The notes below the pieces were generated by a model, which was not told where the DNA came from, ran no database searches, and was given only the letters and a program-made list of their open reading frames with translations. A stretch of 64,000 bases of DNA, taken from DASQFQ01 sp963730115. GTDB taxonomy: Bacteria > Actinomycetota > Thermoleophilia > Solirubrobacterales > Solirubrobacteraceae. Shown here in pieces: positions 26,200 through 34,821 of the stretch (position 1 is the first letter of the stretch; each line of letters opens with the position of its first letter). A program made the position numbers and the translations under genes. Where the stretch lies: NCBI GenBank assembly GCA_963730115.1, contig CAVSQM010000012.1, positions 1,178,001 to 1,242,000 on the forward strand, in the 5' to 3' direction.

Positions 26200-27141
26200 G
26201 TGAAGGTGCTCTCGATCGACGGCGGTGGCATCCGGGGCCTGATCCCGGCGCTCGTCCTGGCCGAGATCGAGCGCCGCACGGGCCGCCGGATCGCCGACAT
26301 GTTCGACCTCATCGCCGGCACCTCGACCGGCGGGATCCTGGCCTGCGGCCTCACGCGGCGCGGCCCGGACGACCGCCCGCTTCACACTGCCGAGGAGCTC
26401 GCCGAGCTGTACGTGACCGAGGGACCGAAGATCTTCGACAAGTCGCTGGTCAAGCAGGTCACCTCGCTCGGCGGCCTGGTCGACGAGCACTACGACGACA
26501 AGGGCCTCAACGACGCGCTCGAGACCTACCTCGGTGACGCGCGGCTGAACGAGGTGCTGACCGATGTCTTCATCACCGCCTACGACCTCCACGACCGCTT
26601 CGCGTTCTTCTTCCGCTCCTCGCGCGCGCGCACGGACCAGACCTACGACTTCTCGCTCGTCGAGGCCGCCCGGGCCACGAGCGCCGCGCCCACCTACTTC
26701 GAGCCGATCGAGGTCACCGACGCCGCCGGCTCGCGCACCTACCCGCTGATCGACGGCGGCGTCTACGCGGTCAACCCCGCGATGTGCGCGTACGCCGAGG
26801 TCGTCGGGGCCGGCCAGGCGCTCGAGGTGCTCGCCTCGCTCGGCACCGGCGCGCAGATCAAGCCCATCGAGTTCGACGAGGCCACTGGCTGGGGCCAGAT
26901 CGGGTGGGTGCGGCCGCTGATCGACATCGTGTTCGACGGCGTCGCCGACACCGTCGATTTCGAGGCGGCGACGCTCGCCAAGGAGCGCTACATGCGCTTT
27001 CAGGCCACGCTCCGCTACGCCTCCGACGCCCTCGACGACGCCAGCCCGGCCAACCTGCGGCGGCTCGAGGGCGACGCCGAGCGCCTCATCGCGGAGCGCA
27101 CCGCCGACATCGAGACGCTGTGCGAGGTGATCGCGGGCTGA
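26200..27141 (+). CDS. Patatin-like phospholipase
   Basis: The 313-residue protein has the complete patatin signature: oxyanion motif GGGIRG near residues 8-13, nucleophile elbow GTSTG near 40-44, and the Asp dyad motif DGG (LIDGGVYAVNP). Patatins are cytoplasmic or membrane-associated acyl hydrolases acting on phospholipids. There is no signal peptide. GTG 26200 gives the canonical start (MKVLSIDGGGIRG). The gene is followed 24 bp later by hemQ. Patatins also serve as effectors in CBASS defence, but no cyclase or sensor gene is adjacent, so a lipid-metabolism role is more likely. Confidence 0.92.
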   Translation: MKVLSIDGGGIRGLIPALVLAEIERRTGRRIADMFDLIAGTSTGGILACGLTRRGPDDRPLHTAEELAELYVTEGPKIFDKSLVKQVTSLGGLVDEHYDDKGLNDALETYLGDARLNEVLTDVFITAYDLHDRFAFFFRSSRARTDQTYDFSLVEAARATSAAPTYFEPIEVTDAAGSRTYPLIDGGVYAVNPAMCAYAEVVGAGQALEVLASLGTGAQIKPIEFDEATGWGQIGWVRPLIDIVFDGVADTVDFEAATLAKERYMRFQATLRYASDALDDASPANLRRLEGDAERLIAERTADIETLCEVIAG

Positions 27142-27165
27142 GGCGACCTACACTGGAAACCCCTG

Positions 27166-27861
27166 ATGCCCGAGCGCCATTTCGTCAAGTACACGTTCCT
27201 GAAGGTCGATCCGGCCTGGCGCCGCCTCGACGCCGAGCAGCGCGCCACCCATAAGCGCGAGTTCATCGCCGCCTGCGAGGACTTCGCCTCCGAGCGCCTG
27301 CTGCGCGCCTTCAGCACCGTCGGCACGCGCGGGGACTGCGACCTGATGCTGCTGTCGCAGGCCACGAACCTTGAGCGGATTCACGAGTTCCACGTGGTGC
27401 TTTCTCAGAGTGGCCTGATGCAGTGGTGCTCGATCCCGCACTCCTTCCTGGCCATGACCAAGCCTTCCGAGTACTCCGACGAATCCCGCCTCGAGGTGCG
27501 CCCCAAGCACTCGAAGTACCTGTTCGTCTATCCGTTCGTGAAGACGCGCGAGTGGTATCGGCTGTCGCCGGAGGAGCGCTACAAGGTCATGCAGGAGCAC
27601 ATCCGCATCGGCCGCGAGTACCCGCAGATCGACCTCAACACGAGCTACTCGTTCGGGCTCGACGACCAGGAGTTCGTCGTCGCCTTCGAGACCGACGAGC
27701 CCGCCGCCTTCCTCGACCTCGTGCAGCGCCTGCGCACCACCGAGGCCTCCGCCTACACGAAGCGCGACACGCCGACCTTCACCTGCGTATCGACCTCCGT
27801 CGAGCGCGCCCTCTCGGCGCTCGACGGCGCACCCCTCCCCGACGCCCTCTCCCTCTCCTGA
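27166..27861 (+). CDS. hemQ: Coproheme decarboxylase HemQ (chlorite dismutase family)
   Basis: The 231-residue protein belongs to the heme-binding chlorite-dismutase-like family. KYLFVYPFVKTREWYRL and the proximal-histidine segment YKVMQEHIRIGREYP match the actinobacterial and firmicute HemQ form, which converts coproheme III to heme b in the coproporphyrin-dependent pathway; YTKRDTPTFTC closes the fold. A chlorite-detoxifying role is unlikely for this subfamily. A TACACT -10-like box ends 11 nt before the ATG. The FNR gene begins four bases after its stop, so the two are co-transcribed. Confidence 0.93.
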   Translation: MPERHFVKYTFLKVDPAWRRLDAEQRATHKREFIAACEDFASERLLRAFSTVGTRGDCDLMLLSQATNLERIHEFHVVLSQSGLMQWCSIPHSFLAMTKPSEYSDESRLEVRPKHSKYLFVYPFVKTREWYRLSPEERYKVMQEHIRIGREYPQIDLNTSYSFGLDDQEFVVAFETDEPAAFLDLVQRLRTTEASAYTKRDTPTFTCVSTSVERALSALDGAPLPDALSLS

Positions 27862-27865
27862 ACCC

Positions 27866-28921
27866 ATGACCGAGCATCCAGACTTCGACGAGATCCGCGA
27901 CATCACGATCATCGGCGCCGGCCCGGTGGGCCTCACCACCGCGTTCTGGGCCGGGATGCGCGAGGCGTCCTCGCGCATCATCGACTCGCTGCCCGAGCTC
28001 GGCGGCCAGCTCACGACGCTGTATCCGGAGAAGTGGATCTTCGACGTGCCCGGCCACCCGCGGATCCTCGCCAAGGACCTGGTCAGCGAGCTGCGCACGC
28101 AGGCGCTGGGCCAGTTCGACGTGCCCGTGCACCTCGAGACCACCGCGCACGAGATCGCCTACGAGGACGACCTCGTCGTGCTCAAGACCGACAGGGGCGA
28201 GCTGCGCTCGCGCACGGTGATCGTGGCCGGCGGCCACGGCGCCTTCGAGCCCAAGAAGCTGCCGGTCTCCGACGTCGACATGACCCCGTGGGAGGGACGC
28301 GGCGCCAGCTACCTGGTCGGCGAGAAGAAGGAGTTCGACGGCAAGCGCGTGGTCATCGTGGGCGGCGGCGACTCCGCCTTCGACTGGGTCGTGAACCTGC
28401 TCGGCACCGCGTCGGAGATCACGCTCGTGCACCGGCGCGACGGCTTCCGCGCCCACGAGGCGACGGTCTCGGAGGTCATGGGCCACGTCGACGCCGGCCG
28501 CGTCGACCTCAAGGTCCCGTACGTGATCAAGGGCGTCGAGGGCAACGGCAACCTCGAGGCCGTCGAGCTCCACCACGCCGGCGACGAGGTCGAGCCGCAC
28601 CGGCTCGAGTGCGACGCCGTGCTGCTCCAGCTCGGCTTCTCGACCAAGCTCGGCCCGCTCAAGGAGTGGGGCTTCGAGATCCAGAAGGGCGCGCTGGTCG
28701 TCGACGGGCTGATGAAGACCAACCTCGAGCGCGTGTGGGCGTGCGGCGACATCACGACCTTCGACGGCAAGCTCAAGCTGATCGCCACCGGCTTCGCCGA
28801 GTCCGCCATCGCGGTCTCCCAGGCCGTCCACACGATCCGTCCGGACATGAAGATCCAGCCCGCGTACTCGACCAACACCGGCGTGCCGACCGCGGCGGCG
28901 ACCGCCGAGGGGCTGGTCTGA
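27866..28921 (+). CDS. Thioredoxin-reductase-like ferredoxin/flavodoxin-NADP reductase
   Basis: The 351-residue flavoprotein has an FAD-binding GAGPVGLTTAF, an NADPH-binding GGGDSAFDW and the C-terminal FAD motif ACGDITTFDGKLKLIATGFAESAIA. The redox CxxC of thioredoxin reductases is absent and the aromatic C-terminal part matches the YumC-type FNR. It moves electrons between NADPH and ferredoxin or flavodoxin. The gene sits directly downstream of hemQ and overlaps the next gene as CTGA. Coupling to heme or iron metabolism is an inference from position. Confidence 0.9.
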   Translation: MTEHPDFDEIRDITIIGAGPVGLTTAFWAGMREASSRIIDSLPELGGQLTTLYPEKWIFDVPGHPRILAKDLVSELRTQALGQFDVPVHLETTAHEIAYEDDLVVLKTDRGELRSRTVIVAGGHGAFEPKKLPVSDVDMTPWEGRGASYLVGEKKEFDGKRVVIVGGGDSAFDWVVNLLGTASEITLVHRRDGFRAHEATVSEVMGHVDAGRVDLKVPYVIKGVEGNGNLEAVELHHAGDEVEPHRLECDAVLLQLGFSTKLGPLKEWGFEIQKGALVVDGLMKTNLERVWACGDITTFDGKLKLIATGFAESAIAVSQAVHTIRPDMKIQPAYSTNTGVPTAAATAEGLV

Positions 28922-29538
28922 GCAGCGCCGACGCCGTCCTCCGCCATGACCCGGTCATGGCGGGGCTGATCGACGACTTCGGCGGCCCGCTGCCGGAGGA
29001 GCCCGACACCCGCGGGCGGCCCGCGGAGCTCTACGGCGCGCTCGTCCGCACGATCGCCGGCCAGCAGCTCTCGGTCCTGGCGGCGCGGGCGATCTGGCGC
29101 AAGCTGCTCGCCCACTTCGACGGCCGCGTGCCGACGCCGCAGGAGATCCTCGACGAGGACCCCGACGTGCTGCGGGCCGCGGCGGGGTTCTCGCGCGCGA
29201 AGGTCGTCTACCTGCGCTCGCTCGCCGACCACGTGCTCGCCGGCGCGCTCGAGCTCGACCGGCTCGCCGAGCTGCCCGACGACGAGGTGATCGCGGAGCT
29301 GACCGCGGTCAAGGGCATCGGCGAGTGGTCGGCGCACATGTTCCTGATGTTCACGCTGCACCGGCCGGACGTGCTGCCGGTCGGCGATCTGGGCGTGCGC
29401 AACGCGGCGATGCGGGCGTACGGGCTCGCAGCGCCGCCGGCCCCGAAGGAGCTCGAGGCGCTGGCGGAGGGCTGGCGGCCGCACCGGACGCGCGCGTCGC
29501 TCTACCTCTGGCGCAGCCTCGAGAACGCGCCGGTTTGA
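28918..29538 (+). CDS. DNA-3-methyladenine glycosylase II (AlkA-like HhH-GPD)
   Basis: The product of about 206 residues is a helix-hairpin-helix base-excision glycosylase: GALVRTIAGQQLSVLAARAIWRKL, the HhH segment LTAVKGIGEWSAHMFLMF, and the catalytic-Asp region LPVGDLGVRNAAMRAYG. It removes alkylated purines from DNA. The first ATG is at 28957, but conserved helix sequence (ADAVLRHDPVMA) begins before it. The open frame reaches a CTG at 28918 that overlaps the previous stop as CTGA, like the other overlaps in this window. I therefore place the start there, with low confidence in the exact start. Confidence 0.85.
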   Translation: MSSADAVLRHDPVMAGLIDDFGGPLPEEPDTRGRPAELYGALVRTIAGQQLSVLAARAIWRKLLAHFDGRVPTPQEILDEDPDVLRAAAGFSRAKVVYLRSLADHVLAGALELDRLAELPDDEVIAELTAVKGIGEWSAHMFLMFTLHRPDVLPVGDLGVRNAAMRAYGLAAPPAPKELEALAEGWRPHRTRASLYLWRSLENAPV

Positions 29539-29541
29539 ACT

Positions 29542-29563
29542 TATGATTTAGGCATGTCACAAT
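29542..29563 (+). promoter_or_regulatory. Promoter and candidate metalloregulator site of the multicopper-oxidase operon
   Basis: TATGAT at 29542-29547 is the best -10 box in this part of the window. It merges into an 18-base imperfect palindrome (29546-29563, six of nine pairs matching) that starts ATTTAGGC and ends CACAAT. This AT-rich island is unlike its surroundings. A DtxR-family gene lies in the same operon, so a self-regulated iron or manganese box is plausible. Confidence 0.4.
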
Positions 29564-29570
29564 CTGTGTC

Positions 29571-30620
29571 GTGCCAAGGCTGACACGACGCAGGCTGCTG
29601 GCGGCGAGCTCCCTGACCGCCGGCGCCGCGGCGCTGCACGCGACGGTGCCGCACCCGCACCCCTGGGAGCACGAGGCCGCGGCCCAGACGCACGCCGGGC
29701 ATGGCACCAACGGCACCAACGGGAACAACGGGCATGCCGGCGGCCACGCCGCGTTCCGCGGCGGCAGCGTCGACCACCGCGCCAACGGCTTCGACCCCCA
29801 GGCGCTGCTGCGCGACTTCGACGAGGGCACGACCACCCGCCTCGCGAGCGGCCGCGTGCTGCGCGAGTGGACGCTCGTGGCCCAGGACAAGGAGATCGAG
29901 GTCGCGCCCGGCATCAAGTTCCCGGCCTGGACCTACAACGGCCGCATCCCCGGCCCGACGCTGCGGGCGCGCGAGGGCGAGCGGCTGCGGATCACGTTCG
30001 TCAACGCCTCCAAGCACCCGCACACGATCCACTTCCACGGCATCCACCCGGCGGAGATGGACGGCGTTCCCGGCCTCGGCGCCGGCCAGATCGAGCCGAA
30101 CGAGAGCACCGTCTACGAGTTCGACGCGATGCCGTTCGGGCTGCACCTCTACCACTGCCACGTCCGCCCGCTGGCCGAGCACATCGCCAAGGGCCTCTAC
30201 GGCGCGTTCCTCATCGACCCCAAGGAGGGCCGCGAGGACGCCGACGAGATGGTGATGGTGATGAACGGCTTCGACACGAACTTCGACCGCGCGAACGAGG
30301 TCTACGCCGCCAACACGATCGGCTTCGCCTACATGGACCAGCCGGTGCAGGTCAAGCGCGACGAGCTCGTGCGGATCTACCTGGTCAACGTCCTCGAGTA
30401 CGACCTCATCAACTCGTTCCACCTGCACGGCAACCTGTTCAACTACATCCCGACCGGGACGTCGCTGAAGCCGAGCGAGTTCACCGACACGGTGATGCTG
30501 TGCCAGGGCCAGCGCGGGATCCTCGAGTGGCGCTTCCCGACCGCCGGGCGCTTCATGTTCCACGCGCACCAGTCCGAGTTCACCGAGCTCGGCTGGCAGG
30601 GCTTCTTCGAGGTCACGTGA
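29571..30620 (+). CDS. Two-domain multicopper oxidase, Tat-exported
   Basis: The 349-residue protein starts with a twin-arginine-type signal (RLTRRRLLAASSLTAGAAAL), then a His/Gly/Asn-rich linker, then two cupredoxin domains. Copper-ligand motifs are HFHGIH (about residues 154-159), HCH (195-197), HLHGN (284-288) and HAH (331-333, in FHAHQSEFTELGW). The size and motif order fit small two-domain laccases or nitrite-reductase-like oxidases that form trimers. Likely substrates are metal ions or phenolics outside the membrane. GTG 29571 is the start. Its stop overlaps the ZIP gene (GTGA), giving a direct link to metal transport. Confidence 0.9.
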   Translation: MPRLTRRRLLAASSLTAGAAALHATVPHPHPWEHEAAAQTHAGHGTNGTNGNNGHAGGHAAFRGGSVDHRANGFDPQALLRDFDEGTTTRLASGRVLREWTLVAQDKEIEVAPGIKFPAWTYNGRIPGPTLRAREGERLRITFVNASKHPHTIHFHGIHPAEMDGVPGLGAGQIEPNESTVYEFDAMPFGLHLYHCHVRPLAEHIAKGLYGAFLIDPKEGREDADEMVMVMNGFDTNFDRANEVYAANTIGFAYMDQPVQVKRDELVRIYLVNVLEYDLINSFHLHGNLFNYIPTGTSLKPSEFTDTVMLCQGQRGILEWRFPTAGRFMFHAHQSEFTELGWQGFFEVT

Positions 30621-31777
30621 CCGCCGCGACCGCGCGCACGTGGTCGGCCGGCCTCGTCCCGCTGGCGCTGATCGCGGTGGCGATCGGGCTGTTCGTCGCG
30701 CTCGGCGCGCCCGGGCTCGGCGAGCGCCGCGGCCCGCCCGCCGAGGAGCTGGCGGTCGAGCGCACCGTGCTCGAGCCCGGCGTGATCGAGCTGACCATCC
30801 GCAACGACGGCCCCGACCCCGTCACCGTCGCCCAGGTCCAGGTCAACGACGCGTTCGCCGCCTTCACCGGCGCGGAGGGCGCGATCGACCGCCTGGCGAC
30901 CGAGACGCTGCGCATCCAGCAGCCGTGGGTGGAGGGCGAGGCCTACGAGGTCGCGCTGGTCACCTCGACCGGCGCGACGATCGCGCACGAGATCGAGGCG
31001 GCGGTCGAGACGCCCGCCAACGACGCCGGCTTCTTCGGGCTGATGGCGCTCCTGGGGATCTACGTCGGCGTGATCCCGGTCGCGCTCGGGATGCTGTGGC
31101 TGCCGTGGGTGCGCCGCATCCCGCCCGGCACGCTGCGCGTCGTCCTGGCGCTGACGATCGGGCTGCTCGCGTTCCTCGCCATCGACGCCACACTCGAGGG
31201 GTTCGAGCTGGCCGGCGAGGGCTCGCAGGCGTTCGGCGGCGCGGCGCTCGTGCTGATCGGCGCGGCGGTCGCGTTCCTCGCGCTGACAGGCGCCGGCGAG
31301 TGGCTGAAGGGGCGCCAGAAGGGCGCGGAGGGCGCGCACCTGGCGCTGCTCGTCGCGGTCGGGATCGGGCTGCACAACCTCGGCGAGGGGGTTGCCATCG
31401 GCGCGGCCTACGCCGCCGGCGCGCTCGCTCTGGGAGCCTTCCTGGTCGTGGGCTTCGCGCTGCACAACACCACCGAGGGCCTGGCCATCGTCGCGCCGGT
31501 CGCCAAGCAGGAGCCGTCGCTGCAGCGGCTGGGCGTGCTCGGCCTGATCGCGGGCGCGCCCGCCGTGCTCGGCGCCTGGATCGGCGCCGCGGCGTTCAAC
31601 GCCAGCCTCGCGGCCTTCCTGTTCGGCTTCGGCGCCGGCGCGATCGTGCAGGTGATCGTCCAGCTCGCGCCCAGCATCAAGGACGACCGGGGCCGCCTGC
31701 TGCACCCGCCCGCCGTGGCGGGCCTGCTCGCCGGGATGATGCTGATGTTCGCGACCGGGCTGCTGGTGGCGGTCTGA
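30617..31777 (+). CDS. ZIP-family metal transporter with N-terminal extracytoplasmic domain
   Basis: The 386-residue protein has an N-terminal helix (GLVPLALIAVAIGLFVAL) and then an extracytoplasmic beta-rich stretch of about 90 residues (VIELTIRNDGPDPVTVAQVQVND). The ZIP permease core follows from about residue 135. Metal-site motifs HNLGEG (about 253-258) and HNTTEG (about 283-288) are the ZIP helix IV and V signatures. ZIP proteins import divalent zinc, iron or manganese. The extra domain could receive metal from the co-translated multicopper oxidase; that is inference. GTG 30617 overlaps the oxidase stop, and its own stop overlaps the DtxR start (TGATG). Confidence 0.88.
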   Translation: MTAATARTWSAGLVPLALIAVAIGLFVALGAPGLGERRGPPAEELAVERTVLEPGVIELTIRNDGPDPVTVAQVQVNDAFAAFTGAEGAIDRLATETLRIQQPWVEGEAYEVALVTSTGATIAHEIEAAVETPANDAGFFGLMALLGIYVGVIPVALGMLWLPWVRRIPPGTLRVVLALTIGLLAFLAIDATLEGFELAGEGSQAFGGAALVLIGAAVAFLALTGAGEWLKGRQKGAEGAHLALLVAVGIGLHNLGEGVAIGAAYAAGALALGAFLVVGFALHNTTEGLAIVAPVAKQEPSLQRLGVLGLIAGAPAVLGAWIGAAAFNASLAAFLFGFGAGAIVQVIVQLAPSIKDDRGRLLHPPAVAGLLAGMMLMFATGLLVAV

Positions 31778-32463
31778 TGGCGATCGAGCACGCGCGCCAC
31801 TCGGACGCGATCGAGGACTACGCGAAGGCGATCTACGCGCTCTCGCGCAAGGGCGGTGGCGTCGTCTCCACCAACGCGCTGGCCGAGCGCCTGTGCGTGA
31901 CGCCCGCCTCGGCGTCGGCGATGGTCAAGAAGCTCGCCGAGCGCGGGCTCGCGGCCCACGCGCCCTACAAGGGCGTCGAGCTGACCGAGTCCGGCGAGCG
32001 CGTGGCGCTCGAGGTGATGCGCCACCACCGGCTGCTCGAGCTGTACCTGGCCGAGCACCTCGGGGTGCCGTGGGACCGCGTGCACGACGAGGCGGAGGCG
32101 CTCGAGCACGTCATCTCCGAGGACCTGGAGGCGCGCATCGCCGCCAAGCTCGGCAACCCCACCCACGACCCGCACGGCGACCCGATCCCGAGCGCCGAGC
32201 TGGTGATCGACGAGGGCGACACGCACGCGCTCGAGACGCTGCCGGTCGGCGCCTGCGGGCGCTTCGTGCGCGTCTCCGACGCCGACCCGACGATGCTGCG
32301 CTGGCTCCACGAGCAGGGCATCGAGCTGGGCTCGGCGCTGGAGGTCGTCGACCGCCAGCCGTTCGAGGGCCCGCTCACCATCCGCCTCGGCGAGCGCGAC
32401 CACGTGCTGGGCGGCCGCGTCGCGCGGGCCATGCGCGTCGAGCTCGAAACGCCGCTGTCCTAA
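31777..32463 (+). CDS. DtxR/MntR-family metal-dependent repressor
   Basis: The 228-residue protein has the DtxR winged helix (AIEDYAKAIYALSR, NALAERLCVTPASASAMVKKLAERGL), the metal-binding dimerisation domain (MRHHRLLELYLAEHLGVPWDRVHDEAEALEHVISEDLEARI) and a C-terminal SH3/FeoA-like domain. With bound ferrous iron or manganese such proteins repress uptake genes. It is the third gene of the oxidase/ZIP operon and probably senses the transported metal. Its TAA stop forms part of a -10 box for the next gene. Confidence 0.93.
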   Translation: MAIEHARHSDAIEDYAKAIYALSRKGGGVVSTNALAERLCVTPASASAMVKKLAERGLAAHAPYKGVELTESGERVALEVMRHHRLLELYLAEHLGVPWDRVHDEAEALEHVISEDLEARIAAKLGNPTHDPHGDPIPSAELVIDEGDTHALETLPVGACGRFVRVSDADPTMLRWLHEQGIELGSALEVVDRQPFEGPLTIRLGERDHVLGGRVARAMRVELETPLS

Positions 32464-32473
32464 GCTGATTCGG

Positions 32474-33478
32474 ATGGGCAGGCTGCTCCTCGTGCTGCTC
32501 GCCGCTGCCGCGCTGCTCGCGGGCTGCGGCGGTGGCGACGACTCCGCCACGGACCCGGCGTCGCAGGTGCCGGAGAGCGGCGGCCTGCGCGCGAAGGTGC
32601 GCGCCGCCCAGTCCGTGACCGCCGCCGACTTCCCCGCCGCCGCCGGCCGCACCCTGCAGCAGGTGGCCACCGAGTCCGGCACGGCCGGCCCGGAGCTCGG
32701 CATGGCGAGCTCGGTCTTCATCCCCGGCAAGAACCGCGTCGCCTTCGGGATGATCGACGACCGGTCCGGCTTCGTGTACGGCAAGACCGCGCTCTACGTC
32801 GCGAAGAGCCCGGACGCCAAGGCGCTCGGCCCGTTCCCGGCCCCCGCCGACGTGCTCGTCACCCAGGGCCGCTACCGCTCCAAGCAGGCGGCCACCGAGG
32901 CCGACCCGTTCGCGGCCGTCTACGCGGCCGAGGTGCCGTTCCCGAAGGCCGGCAAGTACTCGATCCTCGCCGTCACCAAGGACGGCTCGAACAGCTACGC
33001 CGCCCCCGGCGAGCTCACGGTCGTCAGCAAGCAGGACGACCGCATCCCCCAGGTCGGCGAGGCGGCGCCGAAGGTCGAGACCGACACCGAGGCCGAGGCG
33101 CGCGGCGACCTGGCCTCGATCGACACGCGCGAGCCGCCGTCGGACATGCACGAGCAGTCGTTCGCCGACGTGGTCGGCAAGAAGCCGGTCGCGCTGCTGT
33201 TCGCCACGCCGCAGCTGTGCCAGTCGCGCGTCTGCGGCCCGGTCGTCGACGTCGCCCTGCAGCTGAAGACCCGCTACGGCGACCAGGTGGAGTTCATCCA
33301 CCAGGAGGTCTACGTGGACAACGACCCCAACAAGGGGCTGCGGGAGCCGCTGAAGCGCTTCAACCTCGCCACGGAGCCGTGGCTGTTCGTGGTCGGCAAG
33401 GACGGCCGGGTCACGGCGCGCCTGGAGGGCTCGTTCGGCCTCGGGGCCTTCGAGCGGGCGCTCAAGACCGCCCAGTGA
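32474..33478 (+). CDS. Thioredoxin-fold lipoprotein
   Basis: The 334-residue protein has a lipoprotein signal with lipobox LLAGC, so it is anchored outside the cytoplasmic membrane. A beta-rich middle domain (VFIPGKNRVAFGMIDDRSGFVYG) resembles copper-chaperone or FixH-like domains. The C-terminal domain is thioredoxin-like, with VALLFATPQLCQSRVCGP; its cysteines are spaced CX4C rather than CXXC, near residues 249 and 254. That spacing recalls Sco-like copper-delivery proteins more than disulfide oxidoreductases, but this is inference. A TAAGCT -10-like box ends seven nt before the ATG, so the gene may also have its own leaderless transcript. Confidence 0.8.
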   Translation: MGRLLLVLLAAAALLAGCGGGDDSATDPASQVPESGGLRAKVRAAQSVTAADFPAAAGRTLQQVATESGTAGPELGMASSVFIPGKNRVAFGMIDDRSGFVYGKTALYVAKSPDAKALGPFPAPADVLVTQGRYRSKQAATEADPFAAVYAAEVPFPKAGKYSILAVTKDGSNSYAAPGELTVVSKQDDRIPQVGEAAPKVETDTEAEARGDLASIDTREPPSDMHEQSFADVVGKKPVALLFATPQLCQSRVCGPVVDVALQLKTRYGDQVEFIHQEVYVDNDPNKGLREPLKRFNLATEPWLFVVGKDGRVTARLEGSFGLGAFERALKTAQ

Positions 33479-34821
33479 CCACCGTCATCGCCCACGGGCT
33501 CGTGCAGCGCTCGAGCCTGCCGATCCCGGAGTGGCTGTTCGGGTGGGCGGCGGCGATCGTGCTGTGCGCGTCGTTCGTCGCGCTCGCCGTGCTGTGGCCG
33601 CAGCCGCGGCTCGAGAACGTGGGCTGGAAGCCGCTGCCGGGCGGCGCCGGGCGCGTGCTCGGCTCGCGCGCGGTCGAGGTCGTCTGCGGCGTCATCGGGG
33701 TCGCCGTGCTGGCGCTCGTGCTCACGACGGGCTACGCCGGGCCGGACACGCCGCTCGACAACTTCGCGCCGACGTTCGTCTTCATCATCTTCTGGGTCGG
33801 GCTGGTGTTCCTCAGCGTGCTGTTCGGCGACCTCTTCCGCGCCTTCAACCCGTGGCGGGCGCTCGGGCGCGTGCTGCTCGCGTGGCGCGAGCCGCGGCCC
33901 TACCCGGAGCGGCTCGGCCGCTGGCCGGCCACGGTCGGGCTGTTCGCCTTCACCTGGATCGAGCTGGCCTCGGGCTGGGGCGAGGAGCCGGCCACGCTCG
34001 CCACCGCGGTCGCCGTCTACTCGGTCCTGACCCTCGGCGCGATGGCGGTCTACGGCGTCGAGCCGTGGTCGCGCCACGGCGAGACGTTCTCCGTCTACTT
34101 CAACCTGTTCTCGCGGCTGTCGGTGTTCGAGGCCCGCGACCGCGTGGTCGGCACGCGGCCGTTCCTGGGCGGCCTGCCGAAGCTCGACCCGGTGCCGGGC
34201 ACCGTCGCGATCGTGGTGGTGATGATCGGCACGGTCACCTACGACGGCCTCAGCCAGGGCCAGCTGTGGAAGGACCTCGCGGTCCAGCTCAACGACGGCT
34301 TCGAGGCGCTCGGCTTCAGCCTCGAGACGACGCCGAAGCTGGTCGCCACCGTCGGCCTCGCCATCGGCATCGCGATCGCCGGCGGCTTCTACTCGCTGGG
34401 GATCGAGGGCGCGCGCTCGGTCGGCGGCGACTTCACCGCCGAGCGGCTGCGGCGCGCGTTCGTGCACAGCCTCGTGCCGATCGCCATGGTCTACGTGGCC
34501 GCGCACTACCTGACGTTCCTGCTGTTCGAGGGGCAGTCGATCTTCTACCTCGCCTCCGACCCGTTCGGCGACGGCTGGAACCTGTTCGGGACGGCCAACT
34601 CCGCGATCGACTACGGCCTGCTGAGCCAGGACGCCGCCTGGTACGTGCAGGTCGCGTTCGTGATCCTCGGCCACGTCGCCGCACTGGTGCTCGCCCACGA
34701 CCGCGCGCTCGTGCTCTACCCCGACGCCAAGCTCGCGGTCCGCTCGCAGTACTGGATGCTGGCGATCATGGTCGGCTTCACGAGCCTCGCGCTGTGGCTG
34801 CTCGCCCAGGCCGGGGCGTGA
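33475..34821 (+). CDS. Polytopic membrane protein (fenitrothion-hydrolase/FedA-like annotation)
   Basis: The 448-residue protein has about ten to twelve hydrophobic helices, starting with EWLFGWAAAIVLCASFVALAVLW. Conserved polar stretches between helices include FRAFNPWRALGR, YGVEPWSRHGETFSVYFNLFSRLS and AHYLTFLLFEGQ. I recall this family being annotated as fenitrothion hydrolase after one characterised membrane organophosphate hydrolase, but its natural role is not known. GTG 33475 overlaps the lipoprotein stop and its stop overlaps the next start, so it is co-translated with two lipoproteins. Position suggests a role in the same metal or redox process. Confidence 0.65.
   Translation: MTTVIAHGLVQRSSLPIPEWLFGWAAAIVLCASFVALAVLWPQPRLENVGWKPLPGGAGRVLGSRAVEVVCGVIGVAVLALVLTTGYAGPDTPLDNFAPTFVFIIFWVGLVFLSVLFGDLFRAFNPWRALGRVLLAWREPRPYPERLGRWPATVGLFAFTWIELASGWGEEPATLATAVAVYSVLTLGAMAVYGVEPWSRHGETFSVYFNLFSRLSVFEARDRVVGTRPFLGGLPKLDPVPGTVAIVVVMIGTVTYDGLSQGQLWKDLAVQLNDGFEALGFSLETTPKLVATVGLAIGIAIAGGFYSLGIEGARSVGGDFTAERLRRAFVHSLVPIAMVYVAAHYLTFLLFEGQSIFYLASDPFGDGWNLFGTANSAIDYGLLSQDAAWYVQVAFVILGHVAALVLAHDRALVLYPDAKLAVRSQYWMLAIMVGFTSLALWLLAQAGA

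Noticed and set aside
26200..27141. Patatin as a CBASS or other defence effector
   Set aside because: No nucleotide cyclase, sensor or other defence gene is adjacent; neighbours are heme and redox genes.
27166..27861. Chlorite dismutase for perchlorate respiration
   Set aside because: Sequence features match the HemQ heme-synthesis branch and no perchlorate or chlorate reductase genes are present.
33475..34821. Organophosphate-pesticide hydrolase as the true function
   Set aside because: The name comes from one recalled homologue; the operon context points to metal or redox work, and no hydrolase motif is visible.
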